From Actinomycetes bacterium (lineage in GTDB: Bacteria; Actinomycetota; Acidimicrobiia; Acidimicrobiales; SZUA-35), in contig JAJRQY010000157.1 of NCBI GenBank assembly GCA_024280015.1, forward strand, positions 99,235 to 163,234: 64,000 nt of DNA. Reading direction: 5' to 3'. Below the pieces are notes generated by a model. The model was given only the letters and a program-made list of their open reading frames with translations, made no database searches and was not told the origin of the DNA. Positions 42,113 through 51,184 of this stretch are shown one piece after another (the stretch's first letter is position 1; the number at the start of each line of letters is the position of its first letter). A program made the translations under genes and the position numbers.

Positions 42113-43762
42113 CTAGTCCGAGGTAGCGACAGAAATTCCTGCTTGGAATAGTTGGCCAGGGATCAGTTTGCCGATTGGCCAATCCTGATGGAAGCTTGCA
42201 GCCTTCCAGCCAGCAGCAGCTACCGCGACGAAGACGGCGTCGGATCCGTTCATTGGTTCGCGATCGTCTTCGATATCAATATCGACCTCGATGGGCGGCG
42301 TATCGATTGCCCGCAACACTCCGAAGCTTCGGATTGTCAGATCCTGGGCGACACCATCAGCATCAACGGTGAGGGCTTCAGACGTCAGCCATGACCAGGC
42401 CATGTGGGCCGCACCAATGCAGTAGGACCGCAAGACAATCTCGTCCAAGGGCCGTCCGCAGCGGACATGAACCTTGATGACCCCATCTTCTAGAACAACC
42501 TCGGCGGTTGCGCCATTGGGCGCCGTGATCGACTGTGAGGTAGCGGAGACATCACCCTGTCCCGGGGGACCCCCAGAGCCATCACCATTGGCCAATGAAG
42601 CCACACCAGCCAGGAGAATGGTCGCTTCGGCCCAGCCTGCTGCCCGAATAGCCGATGATGTCTCCGGCTTGGTCACCTCCACCAGTTCAACCACCAGATC
42701 TGGGGCCACAGACTTGATCGCCTGTTCGATCCCCGGGCAGGCAACGACACGGATCACACCGGTTCCGTCAGCCTTGATGCCACAAGCAACTGGTGGACGC
42801 TTCGGCCCCCACAACACCGTGTCCTCACGGGTCCCAAACGCTAAGACCGTCCTATCGTGCTCGTTGGCCAGGTCTTGAGCAGCCTGTCGGACCGGTGAGT
42901 CCTGCTTGGCCCCGAACGCACCACCATTGCCAATGAGTGGTGACGGTTCGCCGCCGGGCTCACACCAGGAAGCATCCGTTTCCAAAATCGCAGGCTCTAC
43001 CCAGGTGGTACGTAGGGTGAGATCCCAATCACCGGGCGGAATCTCCAGCGGCCACGAATGCTCGATGGTTGTTCGCCGGCCCTGGGTTTTGCCCGCCGCG
43101 TTCTTGGCCCCAGGCAGGTTCTCCGCGACGTGCCACACCCCCGCATCATCACGTGCTGCCACCAACGCACCCGCGGGGACGGTGTCAGAAGAGAACGCTC
43201 CCCGGCCAAGGGCAACCTCTGGTGACACCACTTGGGGCGCGCCACCCTCAAGCTCAGCCCGTTGTGAAGCGGCTTCCAGATCGCGGCCGGTTAACCGCTC
43301 AGAACCAAACGCGTCCCAGGCCTCGACCACGGTTTGCCACCCGGTGCATCGACAAAGGTGAGCCAACAATGCCTGTCGAACAGCGTCATGATCATCCGCC
43401 GCAATACCCTTGTTCTTGAGCGATTCTAGTCGCATCACAATGCCAGGAGTACAGAAACCGCACTGGCTGCCTCCAGTTGAGCAGAAGGCATCACCCCATT
43501 GTTTGGCCCGATCAGGGTCAAGCCCATCAACGGTTGTCACCGAACGATTCCGGACCCGCTTGACCGGCGTCACGCAAGCAACCCGAGCCTGGCCATCGAC
43601 CAGGACCGTGCAACAGCCACACTGTCCCTGTGGGCTGCACCCAGCCTTCGGGCCTTGGAAACCCAGCTTGTAGCGCAGTACGCCCAGCAGGGTTGCGCCA
43701 CTATCGGGAACCGAAACCGGCTTTCCATCGACTTCGAATGAGATAACCCGCTCTACATCAGC
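42113..43762 (-). CDS. Compact xanthine-dehydrogenase-like protein: 2Fe-2S domain fused to shortened Mo-binding-like domain
   Basis: A 549-residue single chain. The first 160 residues hold the two [2Fe-2S] sites of the xanthine oxidase family, CSPQGQCGCCTVL and, later, QCGFCTPGIVMRL with HLCRCTGW. The remaining 390 residues resemble only part of the molybdopterin-binding subunit, with EPAILETDASWCEPGG and NGGAFGAKQDSP; this subunit is normally about 750 residues. The FAD domain is absent. The normal catalytic glutamate region could not be found. It may be a reduced oxidoreductase or an electron carrier. The GTG start at 43762 keeps the ferredoxin fold. Confidence 0.7.
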   Translation of the reverse strand, partial: ADVERVISFEVDGKPVSVPDSGATLLGVLRYKLGFQGPKAGCSPQGQCGCCTVLVDGQARVACVTPVKRVRNRSVTTVDGLDPDRAKQWGDAFCSTGGSQCGFCTPGIVMRLESLKNKGIAADDHDAVRQALLAHLCRCTGWQTVVEAWDAFGSERLTGRDLEAASQRAELEGGAPQVVSPEVALGRGAFSSDTVPAGALVAARDDAGVWHVAENLPGAKNAAGKTQGRRTTIEHSWPLEIPPGDWDLTLRTTWVEPAILETDASWCEPGGEPSPLIGNGGAFGAKQDSPVRQAAQDLANEHDRTVLAFGTREDTVLWGPKRPPVACGIKADGTGVIRVVACPGIEQAIKSVAPDLVVELVEVTKPETSSAIRAAGWAEATILLAGVASLANGDGSGGPPGQGDVSATSQSITAPNGATAEVVLEDGVIKVHVRCGRPLDEIVLRSYCIGAAHMAWSWLTSEALTVDADGVAQDLTIRSFGVLRAIDTPPIEVDIDIEDDREPMNGSDAVFVAVAAAGWKAASFHQDWPIGKLIPGQLFQAGISVATSD

Positions 43763-43788
43763 CACCTCGTGAGGATACGGTCGCCGCT

Positions 43789-44754
43789 GTGCAATCAATG
43801 CCCAACCCACCGTCTAGGCGAGAACCCGAGTCCTTTGACCTCAATCGCCGGTCATTCCTGATTCGTGGTGGGCTATTTGGCGCAGGGACGGCGCTTTCGC
43901 TGGCAGGCTGCGGGCGATTCGGTGAGCCTGCCGCTCCCCCACCCCAGCTCGTCGCTCTCTTCAGTACCGATCATGTGATTGCCGCCGGGCAACTCCAACG
44001 CCTCCCATTTGGACTGGTGGATCAGGGCCAGCCACTCGTCGGTGAATCAGCACAGGTCAAGGTTGAGGTGCTGTTCCAAGGCGAGATCATCGATCAGCTG
44101 GACGTGCCAAGTCGGATCGTGACCCACGACCATCCCGACGGCAACGGCAGTACCGAACACGAACACGCCGACATTCTTCGCTACTTCGCTGTACGGACAA
44201 CACTGCCCGAACCTGGCGTCTATGACCTGATCGTGGAAGTGGACGACTACAAGATCAGTCTCCCGGTACAGGCGTTCGCGACCGAGGACGTAGGAGTCCT
44301 GTTACCCGGCCAACCAATGCCGCCGCTTGTCACCCCAACCTTTGACGACGGTCTGGGTACCGATCCGCTGTGCACCCGTTTTCCCAACCCGTGCCCCTTT
44401 CACCAGCAGACCCTGGCCGACCTGCTAGCCACAAAGCAGCCGATCGCTGTCCTGGTCTCGACCCCCGCGGTTTGCGCAACCGCCTATTGCGGTCCGGTGC
44501 TCGAAGCCCTAATTGAGGCTGATCGGTCCTTCGCCGATGTAGCCAAGATCCATATCGAGGTCTATGCCAACGCCAAGGAAGTCAACTTCGATCTGAGTAG
44601 CAAAGATCTACGACTGGCCCCAGCCGTTGTCGACCTGGGTTTGGAGTTCGAGCCATCACTCTTTCTGATTGACAGCAGCGGAATCATTGTGGAGCGAATC
44701 GACAATGTCTATGACCAGTTGGAACTCGAAACGGCTCTGTCAAAACTGCGCTAG
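43789..44754 (+). CDS. Exported thioredoxin-fold protein with lipobox
   Basis: A 321-residue exported protein. A twin-arginine segment (NRRSFLIRGG) opens a signal that ends in LSLAGCG, so it may be a Tat-exported lipoprotein. The C-terminal half looks like a thioredoxin fold, with PIAVLVSTPAVCATAYCGPV at the position of an active-site CxxxxC; the spacing differs from the usual CxxC. A His-rich segment (HDHPDGNGSTEHEH) could bind metal. It is divergent from the xanthine-dehydrogenase-like gene, with overlapping starts. Start GTG 43789 or ATG 43798. Confidence 0.65.
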   Translation: MQSMPNPPSRREPESFDLNRRSFLIRGGLFGAGTALSLAGCGRFGEPAAPPPQLVALFSTDHVIAAGQLQRLPFGLVDQGQPLVGESAQVKVEVLFQGEIIDQLDVPSRIVTHDHPDGNGSTEHEHADILRYFAVRTTLPEPGVYDLIVEVDDYKISLPVQAFATEDVGVLLPGQPMPPLVTPTFDDGLGTDPLCTRFPNPCPFHQQTLADLLATKQPIAVLVSTPAVCATAYCGPVLEALIEADRSFADVAKIHIEVYANAKEVNFDLSSKDLRLAPAVVDLGLEFEPSLFLIDSSGIIVERIDNVYDQLELETALSKLR

Positions 44755-46595
44755 TCGAACTCGATCACGGTCATGACCGCAATGTCTCCGGGAACCCATT
44801 CGTTGCCGTTCCATAGTTCTGGTTCGTAGTCACCAACGTCATCCCACCTGCCGTTGCCAGTGACCATGGCTGCATAGTCTTGGCCACCGCCGAAGTCGCT
44901 TGGTTCGCCAGCCATCCACTTGGTGAAGGTGACTTCTTCACCATTGCTCCAACGGAAGTCTCCCTCGTTCTCATGGTCCGAGAGGGCCACCCAGACCGCA
45001 CCATTGGCCCCGAAAGTGTCCTTAATGAAGCTGTTCTCGGCATCATTGCTGATCGTGACCAGGTGGCCTCCCGCAGCTATGGCCTCCGCAACCGCATCGG
45101 GCCAGCTCAGCCCGAGGGTGCCAGCAACATAGATGTGGCCGTTGAAAGCAACTCCTCCAGGGATCGATGTTGTGGTCGGCGCCGTGGTGGTCGTTGTCGT
45201 TGGGGTGGTGGTCGTTGGACCGGTTGTCGTTATAGTCGCTGGAACGGTGGTCGTTGGTGCCGCAGAGGTCCTCGATGTGCTGGCCGTGCTTGCGGTCGTT
45301 GAGGCCAACGCTCTGGTCGTGGTCGTTGACATGCTGGTGATTGACGTTGAACTCTTTGCCGATGACGTTGGACGCACCGATGTTGTTGTGTCCGAACTTG
45401 TCACGATTGGAAGCTCAGTTGTAACCACAAGGTCAGGCTTCGTCGTTGTTGTGGTTTCGGCCACGACGGCTGTTGGCACCTCAAAGGCCAACTGTTCGGG
45501 TGGTTCCGGGGGAACAGTCATCACGCTGGCGACAGCTAATGCCGCACCTGTTACCGCGATGACTGGGGTATGGACCACCGCTGTTCCAACCTGACCAACG
45601 GGTAGGTCACTCAACCAGGCCAGCGGACCAAACGTCCAGCGTCGTCCGATGGATACGGCAAGGAAGGCACGAACGACTTCCGGGTCAAACTGGGAACCCG
45701 AACACTCAACGAGCTCGCTTCGAGCAGCCTCCGCAGACATCGGCTCCTTATAGGAGCGCTTTGAGGTGATGACGTCATAGGCATCGGCAACCGCGGCAAT
45801 CCGGCCAGCCAAAGAGATTTCACTTCCTGCGGTCCCGTTGGGGTAACCGTTACCGTCCCAACGTTCGTGATGGTCCTCAGTAGCGGAAAGCCATTCGCCG
45901 AGCCAGCCGGACAAGGGTTTCAACAGTTCGACCCCAGCCGTTGGGTGCTTCTGAAGGATGTCCCATTCTTCCGCGGTCAGTTTGCCCTCCTTGTTCAGAA
46001 TCTCACTGGGAACATGAAGCTTGCCGATGTCGTGAAGCAAGACACCCCACGCCAGATGCAGGCGATCCGAATCGCTCAGCCCCATCTCTTGCGCTATCAG
46101 GTCAGAGTAGGCACGCACTCGCTCGGCATGCCCCCTCGTCAACCGGTCATGGTTGCTCAACAAGGAGACCAGTTCCAACGCGGTCGCCGCCGCTTCATCA
46201 GGAGAGGCACCAAGACCAGTGGATCGAATCTCATCCAGTCTTCGTTCGAGATTGCGCACACTACCCGAGCGCAAGGCAACACTGAACCGGGACGGAGCCT
46301 GGTCAGGAAACACCAAACTCATATTGAGCAGGCTGGCTAGCGGGAGGAACCGACGAGTGCCCCGTTCAACCAAGATCGAGGCTGCGGCCCCAACAGGAGC
46401 CGCCTGAACAACCCACAACGCCAGGCCACCCCAACCCGGAGGCCGGTACAAAAGCCTACCTACGAGCCGGATGGCCAATACTGAGGCGAGGAATGGAAGC
46501 AGGAAGGCAAGAACACGAACGAGGGCAGCAAGACCACGGTGGGCGTGCCACGAACTCTTCTCTACTTCAATTGCCCCACTAGTCGGCCCAGGCAT
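44751..46595 (-). CDS. Membrane HD-GYP phosphodiesterase with Thr-rich stalk and C-type lectin ectodomain
   Basis: A 614-residue protein of unusual design. Two N-terminal membrane helices lie at about residues 25-77. An HD-GYP domain follows (residues about 125-330) with LHDIGKLHVP and HHERWDGNGYPNG, the form that hydrolyses cyclic di-GMP. A third membrane helix near residue 350 leads to a Thr/Ser/Pro-rich stalk (about 375-480) and a C-type lectin fold (WPDAVAEAIAAGGHLVTIS, WMAGEPSDFGGGQDYA, RWDDVG). By this layout the lectin would face outside and the HD-GYP inside. It is convergent with the thioredoxin-fold gene. Confidence 0.85.
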   Translation of the reverse strand: MPGPTSGAIEVEKSSWHAHRGLAALVRVLAFLLPFLASVLAIRLVGRLLYRPPGWGGLALWVVQAAPVGAAASILVERGTRRFLPLASLLNMSLVFPDQAPSRFSVALRSGSVRNLERRLDEIRSTGLGASPDEAAATALELVSLLSNHDRLTRGHAERVRAYSDLIAQEMGLSDSDRLHLAWGVLLHDIGKLHVPSEILNKEGKLTAEEWDILQKHPTAGVELLKPLSGWLGEWLSATEDHHERWDGNGYPNGTAGSEISLAGRIAAVADAYDVITSKRSYKEPMSAEAARSELVECSGSQFDPEVVRAFLAVSIGRRWTFGPLAWLSDLPVGQVGTAVVHTPVIAVTGAALAVASVMTVPPEPPEQLAFEVPTAVVAETTTTTKPDLVVTTELPIVTSSDTTTSVRPTSSAKSSTSITSMSTTTTRALASTTASTASTSRTSAAPTTTVPATITTTGPTTTTPTTTTTTAPTTTSIPGGVAFNGHIYVAGTLGLSWPDAVAEAIAAGGHLVTISNDAENSFIKDTFGANGAVWVALSDHENEGDFRWSNGEEVTFTKWMAGEPSDFGGGQDYAAMVTGNGRWDDVGDYEPELWNGNEWVPGDIAVMTVIEFD

Positions 46596-46682
46596 ACCCC
46601 GGAACTATCGGCAAGAGCTGTGCCAAGTTGAGGCCAAAAACAACGGCCAGACCCGGTGGGCTCTACTACTCAGGCACTACTG

Positions 46683-47006
46683 CTAGGAGAAGGATTCTCC
46701 ACAGCCACAGGTGCTCTGGGCATTGGGGTTATCAATGGAGAAGCCTGCCTGCTGAAGACCGTCCTTGTAGTCCAGGGTGGCTCCAGCAAGTAGCTGGGCG
46801 CTGCTGGGGTCAACAACAACCTTCACTCCCTCGCCGTATTCGGCAGAAAGATCATCCTCAGCACGGTCGCCGTCGAAGAACATTTCATAGCTGTATCCCG
46901 AGCAGCCGCCGGGGCGCACGGCAACCCGCAGTGCGAGCGACTCGTCGCCCTCATCGGCCAACAGATCTTTGACCTTGCTTGCGGCACTATCAGTAAGAGT
47001 AATCAT
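46683..47006 (-). CDS. A-type iron-sulfur carrier (HesB/IscA/ErpA family)
   Basis: A 107-residue A-type carrier with the three conserved cysteines: one in RPGGCSGYSYEM and two in STCGCGESF. These proteins hold an iron-sulfur cluster and pass it to apo-enzymes. It is divergent from an Mrp/ApbC-type carrier, so the two share a control region of about 72 bases and probably the same task of supplying clusters to the Fe-S enzymes of this genome. The length is normal. Confidence 0.93.
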   Translation of the reverse strand: MITLTDSAASKVKDLLADEGDESLALRVAVRPGGCSGYSYEMFFDGDRAEDDLSAEYGEGVKVVVDPSSAQLLAGATLDYKDGLQQAGFSIDNPNAQSTCGCGESFS

Positions 47007-47078
47007 TGGGTGGAACCTCCAGAAGGTCTATGGAGCCTACAACGCCAAATCGCCACCGGATAGTCCCATGGCCATAGA

Positions 47079-48281
47079 ATGTTGGGAGTGCCTGAACAAC
47101 CTGTTTCTGACCCGACCGTCACTTCAGAAGACGTCATGTCCATTTTGCGCGGAGTTATCGACCCCGAGTTGGGTTCTGACATCGTCGATCTTGGTATGGC
47201 CAAGGGGGCAACGGTCGATGAGGACGGGCTTGTCACCATCACCATTGCCCTGACCACCATGGGTTGCCCGCTACGGGCTCAGATCGCTAAGGATTCCAAG
47301 GGGCGAATCAATTCTCTTCCTGGAGTCACCGGCGTCAAGATCAATTGGACTGAGCTGTCGGCTGATGAGAAGGCAGCGACCATGAGCCGGGCCAGACTGA
47401 ATGCGGCCAGTGAAGCCGGAGACACCATGATCCCGGCCCCAACCAGGGTTCTTGCCATCTCCTCAGGCAAGGGCGGCGTTGGCAAGTCTTCAGTCACCGT
47501 CAATCTGGCTGTCGCCTTAGCATCGATGGGCTATGCCGTTGGTGTTCTGGATGCGGACATCTGGGGGTTCTCGGTACCAAGAATGCTTGGTATCGAAGGT
47601 CGCCTGGACGCCACCAAGGTGGAGGACCGGACAGTGATGACCCCTCATTCGGTCGCCATGGGTGAGGGTCGGATTGATGTTGTTTCCATGGGCTTTCTGG
47701 TTGAGGACGAAGAGTCAGCCCTTTTGTGGCGCGGCCTGATGCTCAATCGGGCGGTCCAGCATTTCCTCGAGGATGTCAACTGGGCTGAAGACCTGGCCTA
47801 CATCCTTATTGATATGCCACCCGGTACCGGGGACGTTGCCATGGGCATGGCCCGCATGCTGCCTCGGGCAGAAATGATTGTTGTCACAACGCCGGCGACA
47901 GGGGCGCAGAAAGTGGCTGCTCGTGCCGTCAGCATGGCCCGCAAGTCACACCTTCGGGTGGCTGGAGTGATCGAGAACATGTCGGTTTTCATCAACGAGA
48001 CCGGGACCCGCTACGAACTCTTCGGATCCGGTGGCGGGGCCAAGCTTGCCGCCATGGCCGGTGTTGAGCTGCTCGGTCAGATTCCCATTGAAGCCGATGT
48101 CTCACTTGGCGGCGATACCGGCCAGCCGGTGGCGTTGGGCCAGAGCGACGCAGCCAGGGTCTTCGCCGACATTGCTCGCCAGATCGTCGAGGTTGTCTCT
48201 CCCCCGGTCGAGATGGCCAGTTGTTCGGCTCGATTATTCGAGCTTATTGATGCCGTCTTTGATGAGGCCGACCGAGCCTGA
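47079..48281 (+). CDS. mrp: Mrp/NBP35-family iron-sulfur carrier ATPase (ApbC-like)
   Basis: A 400-residue protein. An N-terminal MIP18/DUF59 domain (LRGVIDPELGSDIVDLGM, TTMGCPLRAQI) is followed by a P-loop ATPase with SSGKGGVGKSSVTVNLAVAL and DADIWGFSVPRMLG. It is a scaffold or carrier for [4Fe-4S] clusters. A CxxC pair that usually lies near residue 285 is not obvious in the segment ENMSVFINETGTRYELFG, so cluster binding may differ from the standard form. The ATG at 47079 starts the DUF59 domain directly. It is divergent from the ErpA-like gene. Confidence 0.9.
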   Translation: MLGVPEQPVSDPTVTSEDVMSILRGVIDPELGSDIVDLGMAKGATVDEDGLVTITIALTTMGCPLRAQIAKDSKGRINSLPGVTGVKINWTELSADEKAATMSRARLNAASEAGDTMIPAPTRVLAISSGKGGVGKSSVTVNLAVALASMGYAVGVLDADIWGFSVPRMLGIEGRLDATKVEDRTVMTPHSVAMGEGRIDVVSMGFLVEDEESALLWRGLMLNRAVQHFLEDVNWAEDLAYILIDMPPGTGDVAMGMARMLPRAEMIVVTTPATGAQKVAARAVSMARKSHLRVAGVIENMSVFINETGTRYELFGSGGGAKLAAMAGVELLGQIPIEADVSLGGDTGQPVALGQSDAARVFADIARQIVEVVSPPVEMASCSARLFELIDAVFDEADRA

Positions 48282-48287
48282 TCAGAC

Positions 48288-49034
48288 CTAGTCTGCAGCT
48301 ACGGGAGCGGGCTTGTCCGCTCGCTTGATGGTCACGGTCTCACCCAGGAATCGAGACGAGGGGATCAGGACTTTGCGGCCACTAACCGTTTCGATCTCGA
48401 CCGCGGTCGGGTGAAGATTGATGACGGTTCCAGCAATGTCATCCAAGGAGATTTCGTCACCATTCTCAATCATGCGTTTTACTGCTCGAGTCGAGGCAAC
48501 CTGGCTAGCCACATTTCGGCCCCCGAGCCCAACGAGCAAGGTGAAGCTCGCCGCCAGAGCAAAGAAGATTGCCGCCACTCCAAGATTAACTACCGTTGTG
48601 TCGATGCCAAGCTGGGGAACGGCAATCAGCACAGCCAAGCCCAGAATCGTCGCCCGAGTAAGAGCAACAGCTTGACGTTGCACGGTGCTTGAGGCCCGGG
48701 CCAGCGCCTTTGATAGAGCAGCGGTAGCAAACGCAGCCATCACGTTGGCCCCAATGACCACGATCGCCGCCGACAGCAACTTGGGTAGGAAGGCAATCAG
48801 ATCCCGCGGCAACTCATCCAATGCGTCCGGGGCCATCACTCCTAAGGCGACAAGCAGCCCGATAATGACGCACGTCCACAATCCGAGGGACGACAGGGGT
48901 CCAGCGGCTTGCTGGAGGGGTTCTGGCCGGGTTGGTGAGCCAAGCACGGTCGCGATGATGCGCGAAACGATCATGCCAATCAAGAAGCCAGCGGCGATGG
49001 CGGCAGCAACGACAATCCAATCAGTTGAGCTCAC
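48288..49034 (-). CDS. Small-conductance mechanosensitive channel-like protein (MscS family)
   Basis: A 248-residue membrane protein. Four predicted helices (near residues 8-28, 50-75, 85-115 and 128-175) precede an MscS-type beta domain with NGDEISLDDIAGTVINLHPT and SGRKVLIPSSRFL. It should gate under membrane tension to release solutes. The C-terminal alpha/beta domain of full MscS is missing, which is common for this compact group. It is convergent with mrp. Confidence 0.82.
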   Translation of the reverse strand: MSSTDWIVVAAAIAAGFLIGMIVSRIIATVLGSPTRPEPLQQAAGPLSSLGLWTCVIIGLLVALGVMAPDALDELPRDLIAFLPKLLSAAIVVIGANVMAAFATAALSKALARASSTVQRQAVALTRATILGLAVLIAVPQLGIDTTVVNLGVAAIFFALAASFTLLVGLGGRNVASQVASTRAVKRMIENGDEISLDDIAGTVINLHPTAVEIETVSGRKVLIPSSRFLGETVTIKRADKPAPVAAD

Positions 49035-49159
49035 GATTGTTCCTCTTCTTGATTCTCGACTCCCTCAACGATCGGCTGAGGGAAACGTTGGTTACCAGCT
49101 TTGATGGCCGTCGGCGCAGGGAATACCCGTACGAACAAGAGACGTTAGAGGAGTTCGCA

Positions 49160-49477
49160 TCAATCCTCCACCGGATCATCAATCAAAAACAGTTTGGATG
49201 TTTCCAGACCGGCACCAAACAGGTCAGCCAGATAGCCAAGAACCTGCCGCGAATCGAGTTTTTCAACCACCCTGGTTTCGATGGTTGCGCTCAGGTCGGG
49301 GGGCGGCGCCAAGACACGATGAAGTGAGGCCGCAATCGATCCATCTGAATGCGCTTCGCTGATTGTTTCAAGATGTGACGCGCAACGCTCACACGTTGCC
49401 AGGTGCGCATCGATGGCCGGAGCATGCTCGTCGTTGAGCCAGCTTTGCAGTTTACGTTTGGAGGGGTGACCGATCAT
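49160..49477 (-). CDS. Soluble zinc-binding anti-sigma factor
   Basis: A 105-residue protein with the zinc-binding anti-sigma pattern, an early histidine and HLATCERCASHL. It has no membrane helix, so it would be a cytosolic regulator of the adjacent ECF sigma factor. The ATG at 49477 overlaps the sigma factor stop by four bases and is preceded by AAGGAG at five bases, giving a coupled sigma/anti-sigma pair. A GTG six bases further up is less likely. Confidence 0.82.
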   Translation of the reverse strand: MIGHPSKRKLQSWLNDEHAPAIDAHLATCERCASHLETISEAHSDGSIAASLHRVLAPPPDLSATIETRVVEKLDSRQVLGYLADLFGAGLETSKLFLIDDPVED

Positions 49478-50229
49478 TCCCACTCCTTCAAGGCTGTGCT
49501 GAGGCGGCGTCTGGCTCGCAGCAGGCGGGTCTTCACCGTCGGCAGAGGAACGTTCAGTACTCGGGAAATCTCGTCGTAGGCCATGCCCTCAACCTCGCGA
49601 AGGACCACGATACTTCGGGATAGGTCATCAAGAAGGTCCAATGCCTGCACGAAGGCATCCATTGCTTCGTCACCCTCGACCTTGCGTTCCACGGTTCGTT
49701 CTGATGCTGAAGCCCGCTCGGGCATGTCGGCGGGATCGGTGACCAAGGCCCGCCGCGTACGCAGGGTTGAGATTGCGGTGTTGTGAGCAATGCGCATGAT
49801 CCAGCTTCGCAGCGACGAGTCGCCTCGAAAGGTCGGCAGAGCAATCCAAGCCTTGACCATGGTGTCCTGGGCAACGTCTTCTGCCAAGGCTGAGTCTCGG
49901 ACTACTGAGTAGGCCAAGCGATAGACGGCATCAGCGTGTTCTACCACCAAGTTGTGGAGTTGTTCTGGGTCGCCCTGCTTCGCCTGGCCATTGTCGTTCT
50001 GTTTGGCTGATCCGCTCCCGGACCCACCGTCACCAACAGCCAGTCCGGCAAGGGGCGCGCCAGCTCCGGGCTCAATCGCCCAAAGCACCCGCACAAAGAG
50101 GCGACGCCTGGGAACAAGGCGGTGGAAAAAACGCATGAGGTTCATCAGACGCTTGAGACGGTAGAGGAGTCGCGCCCGATCTGCATATTTTTCTGAAACT
50201 CCTGCACCATCCCCAACAATCCCTGCCAA
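49474..50229 (-). CDS. ECF RNA polymerase sigma factor (SigE-like)
   Basis: A 251-residue ECF sigma factor. Region 2 has YRLAYSVVRDSALAEDVAQD and RGDSSLRSWIMRIAHNTAIS; region 4 has VLREVEGMAYDEISRVLNVP and TVKTRLLRARRRLS. The core spans only residues 90-250. The first 85-90 residues are a basic and Gly/Ser-rich extension of unknown role that is unusual for the class; the true start may be an internal ATG near 50145. It overlaps its anti-sigma gene by four bases. It probably answers an oxidative or envelope stress that acts through the zinc of its partner. Confidence 0.9.
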   Translation of the reverse strand: MAGIVGDGAGVSEKYADRARLLYRLKRLMNLMRFFHRLVPRRRLFVRVLWAIEPGAGAPLAGLAVGDGGSGSGSAKQNDNGQAKQGDPEQLHNLVVEHADAVYRLAYSVVRDSALAEDVAQDTMVKAWIALPTFRGDSSLRSWIMRIAHNTAISTLRTRRALVTDPADMPERASASERTVERKVEGDEAMDAFVQALDLLDDLSRSIVVLREVEGMAYDEISRVLNVPLPTVKTRLLRARRRLSTALKEWE

Positions 50230-50447
50230 ACGAACGAGACACCCGTTTACACCGAGTCGAAATTCTCACTGGAGATACGTTTAACCGGATATAAGCACCT
50301 ATGGTTCTCACTGGGCGCCTTCTTTCCACTGGCTTCGGGCAGAAAAAGCTGTTGCCTTCGAAACAAATCTGAGATTTCTCGCGACTAACTCGAAACTCGA
50401 GACGTCTCTATTCTCGTAACCGATGCCCGTGGAAGGGGCCCACAGAA

Positions 50448-51140
50448 ATGAATATTGTTGCTATAGACCTGAAGTTTGGCGAAGCGCTTTCAAGCGCTGT
50501 CGACCAGCTCGTGAGTTTCGTACCCAAGCTGGTTGTCTTCTTGGTCGTGCTGCTTGTCGGCAGCTTCGTAGCCAAGTGGATTCGCCGGATTGTCGTCTCG
50601 CTACTCCGCAAGATCAACTTCGATTCCTACATCGACAAAGCTGGCCTTGGTAGCCATCTGGAACGGGCAGGGTTTGCCGACAGCGGCCGATTCATTGCTC
50701 AGATCCTCTACTACCTGATCATGTTGCTCGTACTCAAGATGGCTCTCAGCGCCTTCGGGGACAATGCAATCAGTGACGCACTGGACGATCTTGTTGGCTT
50801 CATCCCCAAGATGATCGTGGCCATCGCCATCATCATCATCACCGGTCTGGTGGCGAACGCAGTCGGCGGAATGCTCCGCCCTGGGCTCTCCGAGGTCGCT
50901 GCCGGTGACACGGTCGCTCGACTCGCCGTCGCCGCAATCTGGGTAGTCGGAGTCTTCGCCGCAATCGATCAGATCGAATTCGCCGAAGACATCGTCGACA
51001 CCCTCTTCACCGCAATTGTCGGCAGCCTCTCCATGATCATGGTGATCAAGTTCGGAGTCGGCGGAATCTGGGCAGCCAGAGACCACTTCTGGCCAGCCGC
51101 TTACGATCGCATCTCAGGCAAAGACTCCTCGGAGGTCTGA
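50448..51140 (+). CDS. MscS-type transmembrane-helix protein (CmpX-like)
   Basis: A 230-residue membrane protein with four to five helices in residues 22-200. The repeated pattern (VPKLVVFLVVLLVGSFVAKW and later IPKMIVAIAIIIITGLVANA) is that of the conserved TM-helix of MscS-related proteins. It lacks the beta domain needed for a full channel, so it is a CmpX-like protein with a possible role in stress or wall sensing. GGAAGG lies upstream of the ATG. It is followed by a hairpin-rich gap. Confidence 0.82.
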   Translation: MNIVAIDLKFGEALSSAVDQLVSFVPKLVVFLVVLLVGSFVAKWIRRIVVSLLRKINFDSYIDKAGLGSHLERAGFADSGRFIAQILYYLIMLLVLKMALSAFGDNAISDALDDLVGFIPKMIVAIAIIIITGLVANAVGGMLRPGLSEVAAGDTVARLAVAAIWVVGVFAAIDQIEFAEDIVDTLFTAIVGSLSMIMVIKFGVGGIWAARDHFWPAAYDRISGKDSSEV

Positions 51141-51184
51141 GAAGCAAGTTCTCCTGGATCCCACCTCGGTAGGAATCAGGACTC

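Noticed and set aside
45133-45594. A 153-codon Val-rich frame on the plus strand
   Set aside because: It is the complement of the Thr-rich stalk of the HD-GYP-lectin gene; the Val runs are an artefact of ACC/ACG repeats.
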